From the NCBI GenBank assembly GCA_963746955.1, contig CAVVDR010000008.1, forward strand, positions 1 to 64,000: a stretch of 64,000 nucleotides of DNA. The letters are read 5' to 3'. The stretch is from DASQBT01 sp963746955 (GTDB taxonomy: Bacteria > Pseudomonadota > Gammaproteobacteria > Burkholderiales > Thiobacillaceae). Positions 50,957 through 61,230 of the stretch are shown piece after piece. A program made the position numbers and the translations under genes. Each line of letters begins with the position of its first letter. Position 1 is the first letter of the stretch. A model generated the notes under the pieces. The model was not told the DNA's origin and did not search any database. It was given only the letters and a program-made list of their open reading frames with translations.

Positions 50957-52609
50957 ATGAAGATAAGTGAATTTGCGGGGAAGCCCGCCCAGCCAACCAT
51001 GCTGGTCAAGGTACCCAAGCTGATCACGGCTTACTACAGCAACATGCCGGAAAGCTCGGTGCCCGCACAAAGAGTCGCGTTTGGCACCTCGGGTCATCGC
51101 GGATCGGCTTTCGAGAACAGCTTTAATGAATGGCATGTCCTGGCCATCAGTCAGGCCATCTGCGAACACCGCAAGCAGCGGGGCATCGATGGCCCGCTGT
51201 TTCTGGGTATCGACACACACGCGCTTTCCGAGCCGGCGTATGCCAGTGCGCTCGAAGTGCTGGCGGCCAACGGGGTGGAAGTCATGCTCGCGGACAAGGA
51301 TGAATACACCCCTACTCCGGTGGTTTCTCACGCGATTCTCACTTACAACCGGGGCCGCAACAAGGGACTGGCGGACGGCATTGTCATCACGCCGTCGCAT
51401 AATCCGCCCGACAACGGCGGTTTCAAGTACAACCCGCCCAACGGGGGGCCGGCGGGCAATGACGTCACAGGATGGATCGAAGCGTGGGCCAATGTACTTC
51501 TGGAAAATGGCCTTCAGGGCGTGAAAAGAATTTCCTTCGAACAGGCCCAGCGCGCGGCTACCACGCACCGCCATGATTATCTCGATGCTTACGTGGGCGA
51601 TCTCGGCAGCGTGCTCGACATGGACGCGATTCGCGGTGCGAACCTCCGCATGGGCGTAGATCCGCTAGGTGGAGCCGGAGTCCACTATTGGGGCCCGATT
51701 GCCGAGCGCTACGGTTTGAATCTCACTGTTGTGAACGAAGTCGTCGATCCGACTTTCCGATTCATGACCGTCGATTGGGACGGACAGATCCGCATGGACC
51801 CTTCCTCCCCCTACGCAATGCGCAGCCTGATCGACCTAAAGGATCGTTTCGACATCGCCTTCGCCTGTGACACTGACCATGACCGGCACGGGATTGTCAC
51901 CCGGAACGCGGGCTTGCTGCAGCCCAATCATTACCTCACTGCCGCCATTTTCTATCTCTTTCAGAACCGGCCGAATTGGAGCAAGGCTGCGATGGTGGGC
52001 AAGACGGTTGTCAGCAGCCAGATGATCGACCGCGTCACGGCGAAGCTGGGCCGGAAGCTCTACGAGGTGCCGGTCGGTTTCAAGTGGTTTGTGGACGGCC
52101 TGCTCGACGGCACGCTCGGTTTTGGCGGGGAGGAGAGCGCGGGCGCTTCCTTTGTCCGCCGCGATGGCAGTGTGTGGACGACAGACAAGGATGGTCTCGT
52201 CCCGGCCTTGCTTGCGGCCGAGATGACCGCGCGCGTGGGCCGAGATCCGGGTGAAATCTATGCCGGGCTTGCGCACGAGTTTGGCGAGCCGGTTTACGAT
52301 CGTGTCGAGGCGCCGGCGACGCCCGAGCAAAAGCAAAAGCTCGCGAAGTTGTCGCCGCAGCAGGTACGGTCAGAACAGATGGCGGGCGAAAGAATCCGGG
52401 CCATTCTTACCCGGGCTCCCGGCAATGGTGAAGCCATTGGTGGATTGAAAGTGGTGGCGGAGAGCGGATGGTTTGCGGCGCGACCCTCGGGCACCGAAGA
52501 CATCTACAAGATCTACGCTGAAAGTTTTAAAGGCGACGATCACCTGCGCCGTGTTCTGGAGGAAGCACAGACCATCGTCAGCGATGCGCTGAAGCCGTCG
52601 GCACAGTAA
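50957..52609 (+). CDS. pgm: Phosphoglucomutase (alpha-D-glucose phosphate-specific)
   Basis: 550 residues from the ATG at 50957, close to E. coli Pgm (546); the in-frame extension back to 50822 is not family-like. Active-site loop GIVITPSHNPPDNGGFKYNP carries the phosphoserine near 146; the metal loop is ACDTDHDRHG near 305; sugar-binding GGEESAGASF near 390 and the phosphate-binding ARPSGTEDIYKIYAESF near the end are intact. It interconverts glucose-1-phosphate and glucose-6-phosphate, the step after glucan phosphorolysis by the next gene. Spacing to that gene is 38 bases, so an operon pgm-glgP is likely. Confidence 0.95.
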   Translation: MKISEFAGKPAQPTMLVKVPKLITAYYSNMPESSVPAQRVAFGTSGHRGSAFENSFNEWHVLAISQAICEHRKQRGIDGPLFLGIDTHALSEPAYASALEVLAANGVEVMLADKDEYTPTPVVSHAILTYNRGRNKGLADGIVITPSHNPPDNGGFKYNPPNGGPAGNDVTGWIEAWANVLLENGLQGVKRISFEQAQRAATTHRHDYLDAYVGDLGSVLDMDAIRGANLRMGVDPLGGAGVHYWGPIAERYGLNLTVVNEVVDPTFRFMTVDWDGQIRMDPSSPYAMRSLIDLKDRFDIAFACDTDHDRHGIVTRNAGLLQPNHYLTAAIFYLFQNRPNWSKAAMVGKTVVSSQMIDRVTAKLGRKLYEVPVGFKWFVDGLLDGTLGFGGEESAGASFVRRDGSVWTTDKDGLVPALLAAEMTARVGRDPGEIYAGLAHEFGEPVYDRVEAPATPEQKQKLAKLSPQQVRSEQMAGERIRAILTRAPGNGEAIGGLKVVAESGWFAARPSGTEDIYKIYAESFKGDDHLRRVLEEAQTIVSDALKPSAQ

Positions 52610-52647
52610 CCGGGAATAGCGGGCAGAACTCTTCTTGAGGAGATGCG

Positions 52648-55194
52648 ATGAACGATAAAGCACGAATCGGCCACGCGAAGGAGCGCCTTTGGTCCGCGGA
52701 CGTGGAGGGCTTTGATTACCTCGCCGAGCTTGCCCTGGATCTGCGTTCGTCGTGGAATCACGGCGCCGACGAGCTTTGGCGGCGGCTTGATCCGGCGCTC
52801 TGGGATCTGACCCAAAATCCCTGGGTGGTCCTGCAGACCGTGTCGCGCGAGAAGCTCCAACTGGTGTTAGCCGATTCCGCTTTCCGAACCAAACTCGACG
52901 GCCTGGTGCAAGCCAAGCGGGAGGCGGCGGAAGCACCGGCCTGGTTTCAGCAAACCTTTGCGCATGCAGGGTTGGGTTGCGTTGCCTATTTCAGCATGGA
53001 GTTCATGTTGAGCGAAGCCCTGCCCATCTACTCGGGCGGCCTTGGCAACGTGGCTGGAGATCAGCTCAAGACGGCAAGCGATCTGGGTGTTCCGGTGATC
53101 GGGGTCGGGTTGCTATACCAGCAAGGCTATTTTCGCCAGGTGATTGACAAGAACGGCGCGCAACAGGCGCTTTTCCCTTACAACGACCCCGGGCAATTGC
53201 CGATCATGCCCTTACGCAAACCCAATGGCGAGTGGTTGCGGCTGGAGATTGCCCTGCCCGGATACTCTGTCTGGCTGCGCGCCTGGCAGGTCGAAGTCGG
53301 CCGGGTGAAGCTTTATCTGCTGGACAGCAATGACGCTGCGAATTACCCCGCGCATCGAGGCATTACCAGCGAACTGTATGGGGGCGGACCTGAATTACGT
53401 TTAATGCAGGAACTGATGCTAGGCATCGGCGGTTGGCGGCTGCTCGCCGCGCTCGGCATCAAGCCGGAAGTCTGCCACCTGAATGAAGGGCATGCGGCCT
53501 TTGTGGTGCTGGAACGCGCCCGCAACTTCATGGAGGAAAACGCGCAGACCTTCGAGGTTGCGCTGAACGTGACACGGGCGGGCAACCTGTTCACCACGCA
53601 TACCGCGGTCGCAGCCGGTTTTGACCGCTTTGCTCCCGCGCTCATTGAGCAATACCTCGGCGGTTACGCTGAGCGCAGGCTGGGCATAACACTGCGCGAT
53701 CTACTCGCCCTGGGCCGTCAGAACCCGAACGACTCGTCGGAGCCTTTCAACATGGCTTATCTGGCAATCCGCGGCAGCGGGGCGATCAATGGTGTGAGCC
53801 GCCTGCATGGCAAAGTCAGCCGGAATCTCTTTCAGTCTCTTTTCCCCCTCTGGCCGCAGGAAGAAGTGCCGGTCGCGCACGTGACCAATGGCGTGCATAT
53901 GGCAACCTGGGATTCGGCGCCAGCCGATGATCTGTGGACTGAAGCATGCGGAAAGGACCGCTGGCTGCTGCCGAGCGAAGCGCTGGAGCGCGATGTCCGC
54001 CGTATTTCCGACGTCAGGCTGTGGGAGTTTCGCATCGCTGCCAGCAAGTCTCTGGTTGAATATGCGCGCGTGCGATTGGCCCGGCAACTGTCCACCGCCG
54101 GCGCATCACCCGAGGCGGTAGTGGAGGCAAAGCATCTGTTTGACCCTAATGCCTTGACGCTTGGTTTCGCCCGCCGCTTCGCAACCTACAAGAGGCCGAA
54201 CCTGTTGCTGCACGACCCGGAACGCCTGCTGCGCCTGCTGACCAATCCGCAACGCCCGGTCCAGCTCATCATGGCCGGCAAAGCCCATCCCGCAGACCTC
54301 GCAGGGCAGGCCCTGATACAGCAATGGATACAATTCACCCGCAGGCCGGAAGCGCGCCTCCACGTCATTTTTCTGAGCGACTATGACATGCATCTGACCG
54401 AGAAACTGGTTCAGGGAGTGGATGTCTGGCTCAACACGCCGCGGCGCCCGTGGGAAGCATGTGGAACGAGCGGCATGAAGGTGCTCGTCAATGGCGGCAT
54501 CAATCTGTCTGAACTGGACGGCTGGTGGGCAGAGGCGTACACGCCGGAGGTAGGGTGGGCGTTGGGGGATGGTCAGGAACATGACAGTGATCCAACGTGG
54601 GACAAAGTAGAAGCTGAGGCCTTGTACGACCTGCTGGAGCGCGAAGTGATTCCTGAATTCTACACGCGCGATCAACAAGGTATCCCTGCGGCGTGGGTGG
54701 CCCGGATGCGGGAAAGCATGGCGCGCTTGACGCCACTCTTCTCCACCAACCGCGCGGTGCGCGAATACACCGAGCGACACTACCTCCCGGCCGCGGCCGC
54801 CTACCGCGAACGGGCTGCCGACAACGGCGCAATCGGCGCGGCCATGGTCAATCGGCGGCACGCCTTGGAGCAACATTGGGGCGCGCTGCGTTTCGGGGAA
54901 CTGAACGTGGAAACGGACCAACAGCATCACGTGTTTGAGGTTCAGTTGTATCTCGATGAACTCAACCCCAACGATGTGTGCGTAGAGTTATATGCAGATG
55001 GAACAAGCGGAGCCGCAACCGAGAGGATCGCTATGGAACGCGTCCGGCAACTGGTGGGCGCAACAAACGGATACGCCTATCGGGTGAGCGTGCCGGCAAC
55101 CCGGCCGGCGAGGGACTATACGGCGCGGCTCATACCCTACGGCGCAGGCGTGATGGTGCCTCTGGAAGATGCGCATATCCTGTGGCAGCGGTGA
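52648..55194 (+). CDS. glgP: Alpha-glucan phosphorylase, DUF3417-containing type (GT35)
   Basis: An 848-residue protein with TTGAGGAG before the ATG. Residues about 15-105 form the N-terminal DUF3417-like region (DYLAELALDLRSSWNHGADE), followed by VAYFSMEFMLSEALPIYSGG, GNVAGDQLKTASDLGVPVIG and, for the cofactor, Lys611 in EACGTSGMKVLVNGG. This is the branch of GT35 found in many bacteria and archaea that is only distantly related to the classic GlgP at 35.6 kb. It degrades alpha-1,4-glucan or maltodextrin to glucose-1-phosphate. The last about 110 residues (LNVETDQQHHVFEVQLYLDE) form an extra beta-rich domain usual for this type. Coupled with pgm upstream. Confidence 0.93.
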   Translation: MNDKARIGHAKERLWSADVEGFDYLAELALDLRSSWNHGADELWRRLDPALWDLTQNPWVVLQTVSREKLQLVLADSAFRTKLDGLVQAKREAAEAPAWFQQTFAHAGLGCVAYFSMEFMLSEALPIYSGGLGNVAGDQLKTASDLGVPVIGVGLLYQQGYFRQVIDKNGAQQALFPYNDPGQLPIMPLRKPNGEWLRLEIALPGYSVWLRAWQVEVGRVKLYLLDSNDAANYPAHRGITSELYGGGPELRLMQELMLGIGGWRLLAALGIKPEVCHLNEGHAAFVVLERARNFMEENAQTFEVALNVTRAGNLFTTHTAVAAGFDRFAPALIEQYLGGYAERRLGITLRDLLALGRQNPNDSSEPFNMAYLAIRGSGAINGVSRLHGKVSRNLFQSLFPLWPQEEVPVAHVTNGVHMATWDSAPADDLWTEACGKDRWLLPSEALERDVRRISDVRLWEFRIAASKSLVEYARVRLARQLSTAGASPEAVVEAKHLFDPNALTLGFARRFATYKRPNLLLHDPERLLRLLTNPQRPVQLIMAGKAHPADLAGQALIQQWIQFTRRPEARLHVIFLSDYDMHLTEKLVQGVDVWLNTPRRPWEACGTSGMKVLVNGGINLSELDGWWAEAYTPEVGWALGDGQEHDSDPTWDKVEAEALYDLLEREVIPEFYTRDQQGIPAAWVARMRESMARLTPLFSTNRAVREYTERHYLPAAAAYRERAADNGAIGAAMVNRRHALEQHWGALRFGELNVETDQQHHVFEVQLYLDELNPNDVCVELYADGTSGAATERIAMERVRQLVGATNGYAYRVSVPATRPARDYTARLIPYGAGVMVPLEDAHILWQR

Positions 55195-55427
55195 TCCATT
55201 CGCAGCCGATGCCATCAGAACTACGCGATCGCAACAACGCTATCAGATTCGTGTTATCGGCTCGGATCCTGGGGCCCGTTTTCTGCTGGATATGACAGAC
55301 CACGCCTCAACTCGCAAACCGGGTGAGAGATTGGCAGGAATCGTAATGCGCCCGCAGCAATGAGCCCGCATCATGCCGTTCGGCCGATTGGGTAACGCTC
55401 AGTCCCGTGGGCCACAAAGGAGCAAAC

Positions 55428-57473
55428 ATGACGAACCCACTTGATCAGTTGTGTATCAACACCATTCGTTTTTTATCGGTGGACGCCGTGCAGAAGGCCA
55501 ATAGCGGGCACCCGGGTCTGCCGCTCGGGGCCGCGCCAATGGCCTACGCGCTGTGGACTCGGGTCCTCAAGCACAACCCGCACAACCCGCAGTGGTTCGA
55601 TCGTGACCGCTTCGTGCTCTCGGCCGGGCATGGCTCGATGCTGCTCTACAGTCTGCTGCACCTTACCGGCTATGATCTCCCGCTAGACGAGATCAAGCGC
55701 TTCCGCCAGTGGGGCAGCAAGGCGCCGGGGCATCCGGAACGTGGGCTTACACCGGGTGTGGAAACCACGACCGGGCCGCTGGGACAGGGCTTCGCCAACG
55801 CGGTTGGCATGGCTATAGCGGAAGCGCAATTGGCGGCGCGTTACAACCGCCCGAACTGCACGGTTATCGACCATGCCACCTATGTGCTCGCCGGCGACGG
55901 CGACCTGATGGAGGGCGTTGCCTCCGAGGCGGCCTCGCTTGCAGGACATCTGCGGCTCGGCAAGCTGACCTGCCTGTACGACGACAACCGGGTCACGCTT
56001 GCCGCCGGCATCGACATCGCCTTCTCGGAAGATCGCGCACAGCGCTTCGAAGCGTACGGTTGGCACGTCGTTTCAATCGCGGACGGCAACGATCTCGCCG
56101 CAATCGACACCGCGCTTCAGGCCGCACGCGCTGAAACAACCCGGCCCTCGCTGATTCTGGTGCGCACCCATATCGGCTACGGCTCGCCCGAACAGGACAG
56201 CTTCAAGGCGCACGGCTCGCCGCTGGGCGCAGAAGACGTGCGCAGGACCAAGCGCAACCTTGGCTGGCCGACCGAGCCAGATTTTCTGATACCGGAAGAG
56301 GCGCTGGCGCTGTTTCGTGAAGCACTGCCGCGCGGCGCGCGCGACGAGGCGGCGTGGAACGAACGCATGAAGGCCTACACCAAGGCCTACCCGGATCTGG
56401 CCGAGGATCTGCGGCGGAGCCTGCGTGGCGAACTGCCGCCTGGCTGGGACGCGGACATTCCGGTCTTTGCCACCGACGCCAAGGGCATTGCCACGCGCGT
56501 CGCTTCAGGCAAGGTGATGAATGCAATCGCGCCAAAGCTGCCAGCGCTCTCAGGAGGATCCGCAGACCTCGATCCCTCCACACACACTGCGCTGAAGGAA
56601 CTTGGCGATTTCAATCCGCCCGCAACCCCCAATGACGATACGCAAGGCTCGGCCGGCGGCGGCTGGAGCCCTGGCGGGCGCAACCTGCACTTTGGCGTTC
56701 GTGAGCATGCGATGGGCGCAATCGTCAACGGACTGGCAGCACACGGAGGCTTTATTCCATACGGTTCGACCTTCCTGATTTTCTCCGACTACATGCGCCC
56801 GCCAATCCGCCTGGCGGCGCTGATGGGCTTGCACGTCATTCACGTGTTCACCCACGACAGCATCGCCGTCGGTGAGGACGGTCCCACCCATCAGCCGGTA
56901 GAACAGTTGGCCGGTCTGCGCGCCATCCCTGACCTCATCGTTATCCGCCCCGGCGACGCCAACGAAACCTCCATCGCCTGGCGTGTCGCGCTGGAGACGC
57001 GCGATCGTCCGGTGGTGCTGGTGCTGAGCAGGCAGGACCTGCCGATTCTCGATCGCAGCCGCTATGCAGCCGCCGACGGCCTGCGTAGCGGCGCCTATAT
57101 CCTGCTCGATGCGCCCAATTCAAAGCCGGAGCTGATCCTGATAGCCAGCGGCTCCGAGGTCAGTCTGATCGTCGCTGCGGCAGAGCGTTTGCAGGGACAG
57201 GGCGTCGCAGTGCGGTGCGTCTCGATGCCGAGCTGGGAGCTATTCGACAGCCTGACTCTAGCCCAGCGCGATCATGTACTGCCACCGTCGGTCGGCGCGC
57301 GTCTGGCGGTCGAGGCGGGCACAGCGCAGGGTTGGCACCGCTACGTCGGAGCTGCCGGCGACGTGATGAGCGTGGAACGATTCGGCGCATCCGCGCCGTC
57401 TGGCACTCTGCTGCGCGAATATGGATTCAGTGTCGAGGACGTCTATCAGCGCGCGCTGGCGCTGCCGCGATAA
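55428..57473 (+). CDS. tkt: Transketolase
   Basis: 681 residues from the ATG at 55428 with AAGGAG 8 bases upstream. Thiamine diphosphate motifs and substrate residues are in place: VQKANSGHPGLPLGAAPMAY, RFVLSAGHGSMLLYSLLHLT, GPLGQGFANAVGMAIAE, the GDG...N motif (AGDGDLMEGVASEAASLAGH), HDSIAVGEDGPTHQPVEQLA and the C-terminal SVEDVYQRALALPR. Length is typical (660-690). It moves two-carbon units in the non-oxidative pentose phosphate or Calvin cycle. The 233 bases before it hold no gene that I can support. No other cbb genes are visible, so a role in CO2 fixation cannot be inferred. Confidence 0.96.
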   Translation: MTNPLDQLCINTIRFLSVDAVQKANSGHPGLPLGAAPMAYALWTRVLKHNPHNPQWFDRDRFVLSAGHGSMLLYSLLHLTGYDLPLDEIKRFRQWGSKAPGHPERGLTPGVETTTGPLGQGFANAVGMAIAEAQLAARYNRPNCTVIDHATYVLAGDGDLMEGVASEAASLAGHLRLGKLTCLYDDNRVTLAAGIDIAFSEDRAQRFEAYGWHVVSIADGNDLAAIDTALQAARAETTRPSLILVRTHIGYGSPEQDSFKAHGSPLGAEDVRRTKRNLGWPTEPDFLIPEEALALFREALPRGARDEAAWNERMKAYTKAYPDLAEDLRRSLRGELPPGWDADIPVFATDAKGIATRVASGKVMNAIAPKLPALSGGSADLDPSTHTALKELGDFNPPATPNDDTQGSAGGGWSPGGRNLHFGVREHAMGAIVNGLAAHGGFIPYGSTFLIFSDYMRPPIRLAALMGLHVIHVFTHDSIAVGEDGPTHQPVEQLAGLRAIPDLIVIRPGDANETSIAWRVALETRDRPVVLVLSRQDLPILDRSRYAAADGLRSGAYILLDAPNSKPELILIASGSEVSLIVAAAERLQGQGVAVRCVSMPSWELFDSLTLAQRDHVLPPSVGARLAVEAGTAQGWHRYVGAAGDVMSVERFGASAPSGTLLREYGFSVEDVYQRALALPR

Positions 57474-57628
57474 GAACTCCGCGGCCTGCCCCGAGCTCGT
57501 CCCCCCATTCTGTGGCGGTATGACGGAACGCGGCAACCGAAGCGCGCCGTCTGGTAATGCACCCGCCCGGTGCTGCATCGAGGACAGTCGCAGATATTTG
57601 CTATTTCAGGTCGAGAAAGGTCCGCGTC

Positions 57629-58618
57629 ATGGCGAAGGAAGCAGGACAAGAAATCGGAGAGGCCGGCGGGCTTCCGCGACGACACTCAGGACAGGCATTT
57701 TGGGTGCTTTGCCTCCTCGCCGCGATGCTGATCGTGCCGGCGGCGCTCACCCTCTCCAGGGTCGAGCATCCGGGCGTGCTGAGCATCGTTTCAGACAATC
57801 CCACCCCCCATGGATACACCTGGAGCCTGCTGCTGTTCATCGTGCCGGTGGCCGTGCTGGGCAGTTGGTTCGCACGCCGGGCAGAACTGCACTTCCCGCG
57901 CCAAGCGTTCTGGCGCACCCTCGCCGTCCTGGTGCCGCTGGGCTTCATCCTCGATCTGGCCTTCGGCAACGCCTTTTTCGTCTTCCCCAATCACGGCGCG
58001 ACGCTGGGGCTTGGCATTCCCGCCATGGGCGGAACGGTGCCGATCGAGGAGTTCGTGTTCTACTTAACCGGCTTCATGGCCGCGCTGATGAGCTATATCT
58101 GGGCCGACGAATACTGGATGAGGGCCTACAACATCCCCGACTACCGAGAGGCGGCGCGCGGCGTCGTGCGCATCCTGCGCTTCCACTATCCGTCTGCGTT
58201 GTTCGGCGTCGCGCTCATTGCTGCTGCGGCTGTTTACAAGCGGCACTTCTCCGACTCGCCAGCCGGCTTCCCCTGGTATTTCACCTACCTGACGCTGGGT
58301 GCCCTGGTGCCCTCCGCGGGCTTCTTCCACACCGCCAGGCCATTCGTGAACTGGCGCGCGTTCAGTTTCACCTTCTTCCTCATGTTGTTCATCAGCCTGC
58401 TGTGGGAGGTGACCCTGGCCTTGCCGTACGGCTGGTGGGGCTTCCGCCCGGAGGCCATGATCGGCCTCGACATCGGCGCCTGGTCCGGTCTGCCCATCGA
58501 GGAGCCCCTGGTCTGGATGGCGGTGAGCTACGCCACAGTGATCGTCTACGAGGTGATCAAGATCTGGCTGGCGTTGGGCACCCGGGTCCCGGACGCGTTC
58601 TTCGGCGCACGACCATAG
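57629..58618 (+). CDS. Lycopene cyclase-domain-like membrane protein
   Basis: A 329-residue protein with about eight membrane helices; start at 57629 with GAGAAAGG upstream. Two repeats carry acidic PIEE motifs: MGGTVPIEEFVFYLTGFMAA near 140-155 and WSGLPIEEPLVWMAVSYATV near 290. The P-x-E-E motif inside a helix pair is typical of the small heterodimeric lycopene cyclase domains (CrtYc/Yd, CarR), and two in one chain recalls the fused form. Carotenoid genes such as crtB or crtI are not in view, so another integral-membrane isoprenoid enzyme remains possible. It follows tkt after 155 bases. Confidence 0.5.
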   Translation: MAKEAGQEIGEAGGLPRRHSGQAFWVLCLLAAMLIVPAALTLSRVEHPGVLSIVSDNPTPHGYTWSLLLFIVPVAVLGSWFARRAELHFPRQAFWRTLAVLVPLGFILDLAFGNAFFVFPNHGATLGLGIPAMGGTVPIEEFVFYLTGFMAALMSYIWADEYWMRAYNIPDYREAARGVVRILRFHYPSALFGVALIAAAAVYKRHFSDSPAGFPWYFTYLTLGALVPSAGFFHTARPFVNWRAFSFTFFLMLFISLLWEVTLALPYGWWGFRPEAMIGLDIGAWSGLPIEEPLVWMAVSYATVIVYEVIKIWLALGTRVPDAFFGARP

Positions 58619-59064
58619 ACCGGCGTCCTGGCTGCGGCGCTGCACCACGCCGCTGAACTCCGTGTTGACCATCGGCCAGGAGCTATGGGTCGACAGGGAG
58701 GATGTCAAATAGAGCCCCATGTCCCTTCGGCGTGGATAGGCCATTCCAAGGCTATCCGGCGCATTCGCCCAACCCACAAAGTCAATACATCCGCCCATGC
58801 ATTCTATGGTTAATGACAAGGCTTTGTTGGGCGCGCAGCATTGCGCAGTCTTGTACGTAAGCATAGAAGCGTTGCGCAATGGCGAAGGTCGCGGTGTCGA
58901 CCGTCAATCCGTATTATCATCGCGCATGCGGACAGACAACTTCTGCGCACTCGAAATGACTCAAGCAGGTACCAGGCATCAGCACTTTCGACGATTCCCA
59001 TAGGGTACGAACCGGTGGGCCCTTATCAATGAGCGTCAAACAACCCTGGAAAGGGACCGTGGCT
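58619..59064. other. Intergenic region, no gene supported
   Basis: About 445 bases between the membrane protein gene and a secreted hypothetical. Several short frames overlap on both strands but none has a family resemblance or good start context. No tRNA or T-tract hairpin was noticed. Confidence 0.4.
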
Positions 59065-59505
59065 ATGCGATTTAGTTTTCTTCTGATAACGGCTATTGCG
59101 TTGTGCGCCACCCTTGCTTACGGTAAAGACAACCCGATTTCGCAACTTTTTGCGGCACGCAGTCTGAACTGCCACTTTGATCCGGGAACCCGCACGGTCT
59201 GGCCTGGAAGCAAACCAAAGACCTCCGCCACGCACTCTGGTCAGGATGTTCATTTTGACGCGATCGATATCAAGAGCCAGTCCGCGCGTGTGATTGCAAA
59301 AAGTGGCGCCGGCGATGTCAAGGTGCTTCCAGCCAGAGCGGGTCTGTCTTTCATTGAATTGGCGCCGGATGCCATTCATCTCACCACCGTCTTTCCCATT
59401 TATGGAAAAGCTCACGACTTCATCGCCGTCGACACTCGACATGAGATCGTTTCTGGCGCGCCTATGGACGAGGAATACTATGGATCGTGTCAAGTCTTCC
59501 AGTGA
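59065..59505 (+). CDS. Small secreted hypothetical protein
   Basis: 146 residues from MRFSFLLITAIALCATLAYG, a signal peptide with likely cleavage near AYG. The start at 59065 is preferred over an ATG 12 codons upstream because it begins the signal peptide. The mature part is about 125 residues with two Cys (SLNCHF near the N-terminus, GSCQVF at the end) that could join the termini, and beta-strand-like alternation (VHFDAIDIKSQSARVIAKSG; PDAIHLTTVFPIYGKAHDFI). No family recognised. Codon use is less GC-biased than in neighbouring metabolic genes. Confidence 0.65.
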   Translation: MRFSFLLITAIALCATLAYGKDNPISQLFAARSLNCHFDPGTRTVWPGSKPKTSATHSGQDVHFDAIDIKSQSARVIAKSGAGDVKVLPARAGLSFIELAPDAIHLTTVFPIYGKAHDFIAVDTRHEIVSGAPMDEEYYGSCQVFQ

Positions 59506-59798
59506 AGCAGCGTTATTTCCACGGAACTTCGTACTGCCGCCCATGACGTAAGCAGGCTATAAAATCGCGTTGCGAGAGCGCTCCAAATAATGTTACGTTC
59601 GATTCTTTCAGCGCTGGGAGGTTTGAGCACTCCGCAAAATGTCACAAGCTGAACACGTCCATCCAATTTCAACAGCCCGTTAGTCACTCAATATCGCGCA
59701 TGCGTGGTCAATCCCCACCGTGCCGAACTCTTTGGATCAAGTTGTCGTAAACCGGCGAAGGGATGCCGGTACAATTGGCACGAGGTTGGATCAGGCCA

Positions 59799-61230
59799 AT
59801 GGCAAAATCACGTAGAACGATCACCGTTGTCTTCGGCGCGCTCATCGGACTTCTTGTCCTCGTCGCGATCGCCCTGTTTCTTTTTCTGGATGTCAACGCC
59901 TACAAGCCACGCTTTGAAGCGGCCGTCTCGGAGAATGTTGGGGATGGAAGTCAAAGTCGGCGGCCGTTTGGGAATCGGCTTCTTCCCAGGCTTGCTCGTC
60001 ACCCTGGAGGACGTGCACATTCGTAACCGGGGAACCGAAGTTGCCACCGCAAGGGCGGCCCGGATTGGGATCGATTTCCTCACCCTGCTCCACAAGGGAT
60101 TCCAGATCGAGCAGATCACGCTTGAACACCCGACCATATCCATCGAGCGGGATCGCGATGGCAAGTTCAATTTCGAGCAATCGGAGGAGGGCCGGGGACC
60201 ATTGCCCAATCTGAACCTGGCAAGAATATCCCTCTCAAATGGAACTTTCCGCTACGTGGACAGAGCATCCGGGGAAGGATTCGAGGCCGGGGATTGCAGC
60301 CTGGACGTGAGCCGGCTGCAGCTTTCCGGCAGGGAACGGCCGGACATTATGAAGAACCTTTCTTTCGCGGCAGAACTCGCTTGCGGGAAGATTCTGACCA
60401 AGGACTACGCCGCTTCCGATTTGAAGTTTTCGGTTGCCGGGCAGCGCGGGAGCTTCGATCTCAAACCTGTCACGATGCGTATCTTCTCTGGACAGGGATC
60501 GGGAAGCATACAGGCGGACTTCACGGGCGCTGTTCCGCTTTACCAGGTTCGCTATACCCTTTCACAGTTCCGCATCGATGAGTTCCTGAAGATCCTGTCG
60601 CCGCAAGAGATCGCCCAGGGGTCGATGGATTTCTCCGCGAACCTGTCGATGCAGGGAAAGACGTATGAACGAACTGAGACAGACTGCAGCGGGAAAGATC
60701 ACACTGCGGGGAGAAAACCTCACTCTCAATGGCCGCGATCTCGATCGGGAGTTCGCCCGCTATGAGTCCAGTCAGCACTTCAACCTCGTTGACGTCGGAG
60801 CCTACGTCCTGATCGGGCCTCTCGGCCTGATTGTCACCAAGGGATACAACTTTGCGCGCATCTATCAGGGATCGGGGGGCCACAGCGAGATCAGGACGCT
60901 CGTCTCCGACTGGAAGGTCGCCCACGGTGTGGCGCAGGCGCAGGACGTGGCTATGGCGACGAACAAGAACCGGATCGCCCTGCATGGCGGGCTCGATTTC
61001 AGTCAACAGCCGGTTCGATGCGGTGACCGTTGCGTTGATCGATGCCAAGGGCTGCGCCAAGGTTCAGCAAAGAATTCGTGGCTCTTTCCAGAAACCGGTA
61101 GTGGAGGAGCCGAATACCCTAAAGTCCGCAGCCGGGCCGGTGCGCAAGTTGCTCAAGCAAGTGAGGAATCTCTTTCCGGGCGGAGAATGTGACAGTGTTC
61201 TACGCCGGTTCGGTGGCGTCGCCAAAATAG
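59799..61230 (+). pseudogene. AsmA-family gene broken by several frameshifts
   Basis: Opening frame from 59799: MAKSRRTITVVFGALIGLLV, a membrane anchor, and VNAYKPRFEAAVSE. At about 59940 the frame shifts to MEVKVGGRLGIGFFPGLLVT and IEQITLEHPTISIERDRDGK. Further shifts are at about 60665 (to ELRQTAAGKITLRGENLTLN), about 61000 (to FDAVTVALIDAKGCAKVQQR) and about 61195 (to DVFYAGSVASPK, stop at 61230). Each segment continues the AsmA order, so nearly the full protein (about 475 residues) is recoverable. AsmA-like proteins are inner-membrane anchored and act in lipid transport to the outer membrane. Four indels argue for a pseudogene unless the read quality is poor here. Confidence 0.75.
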
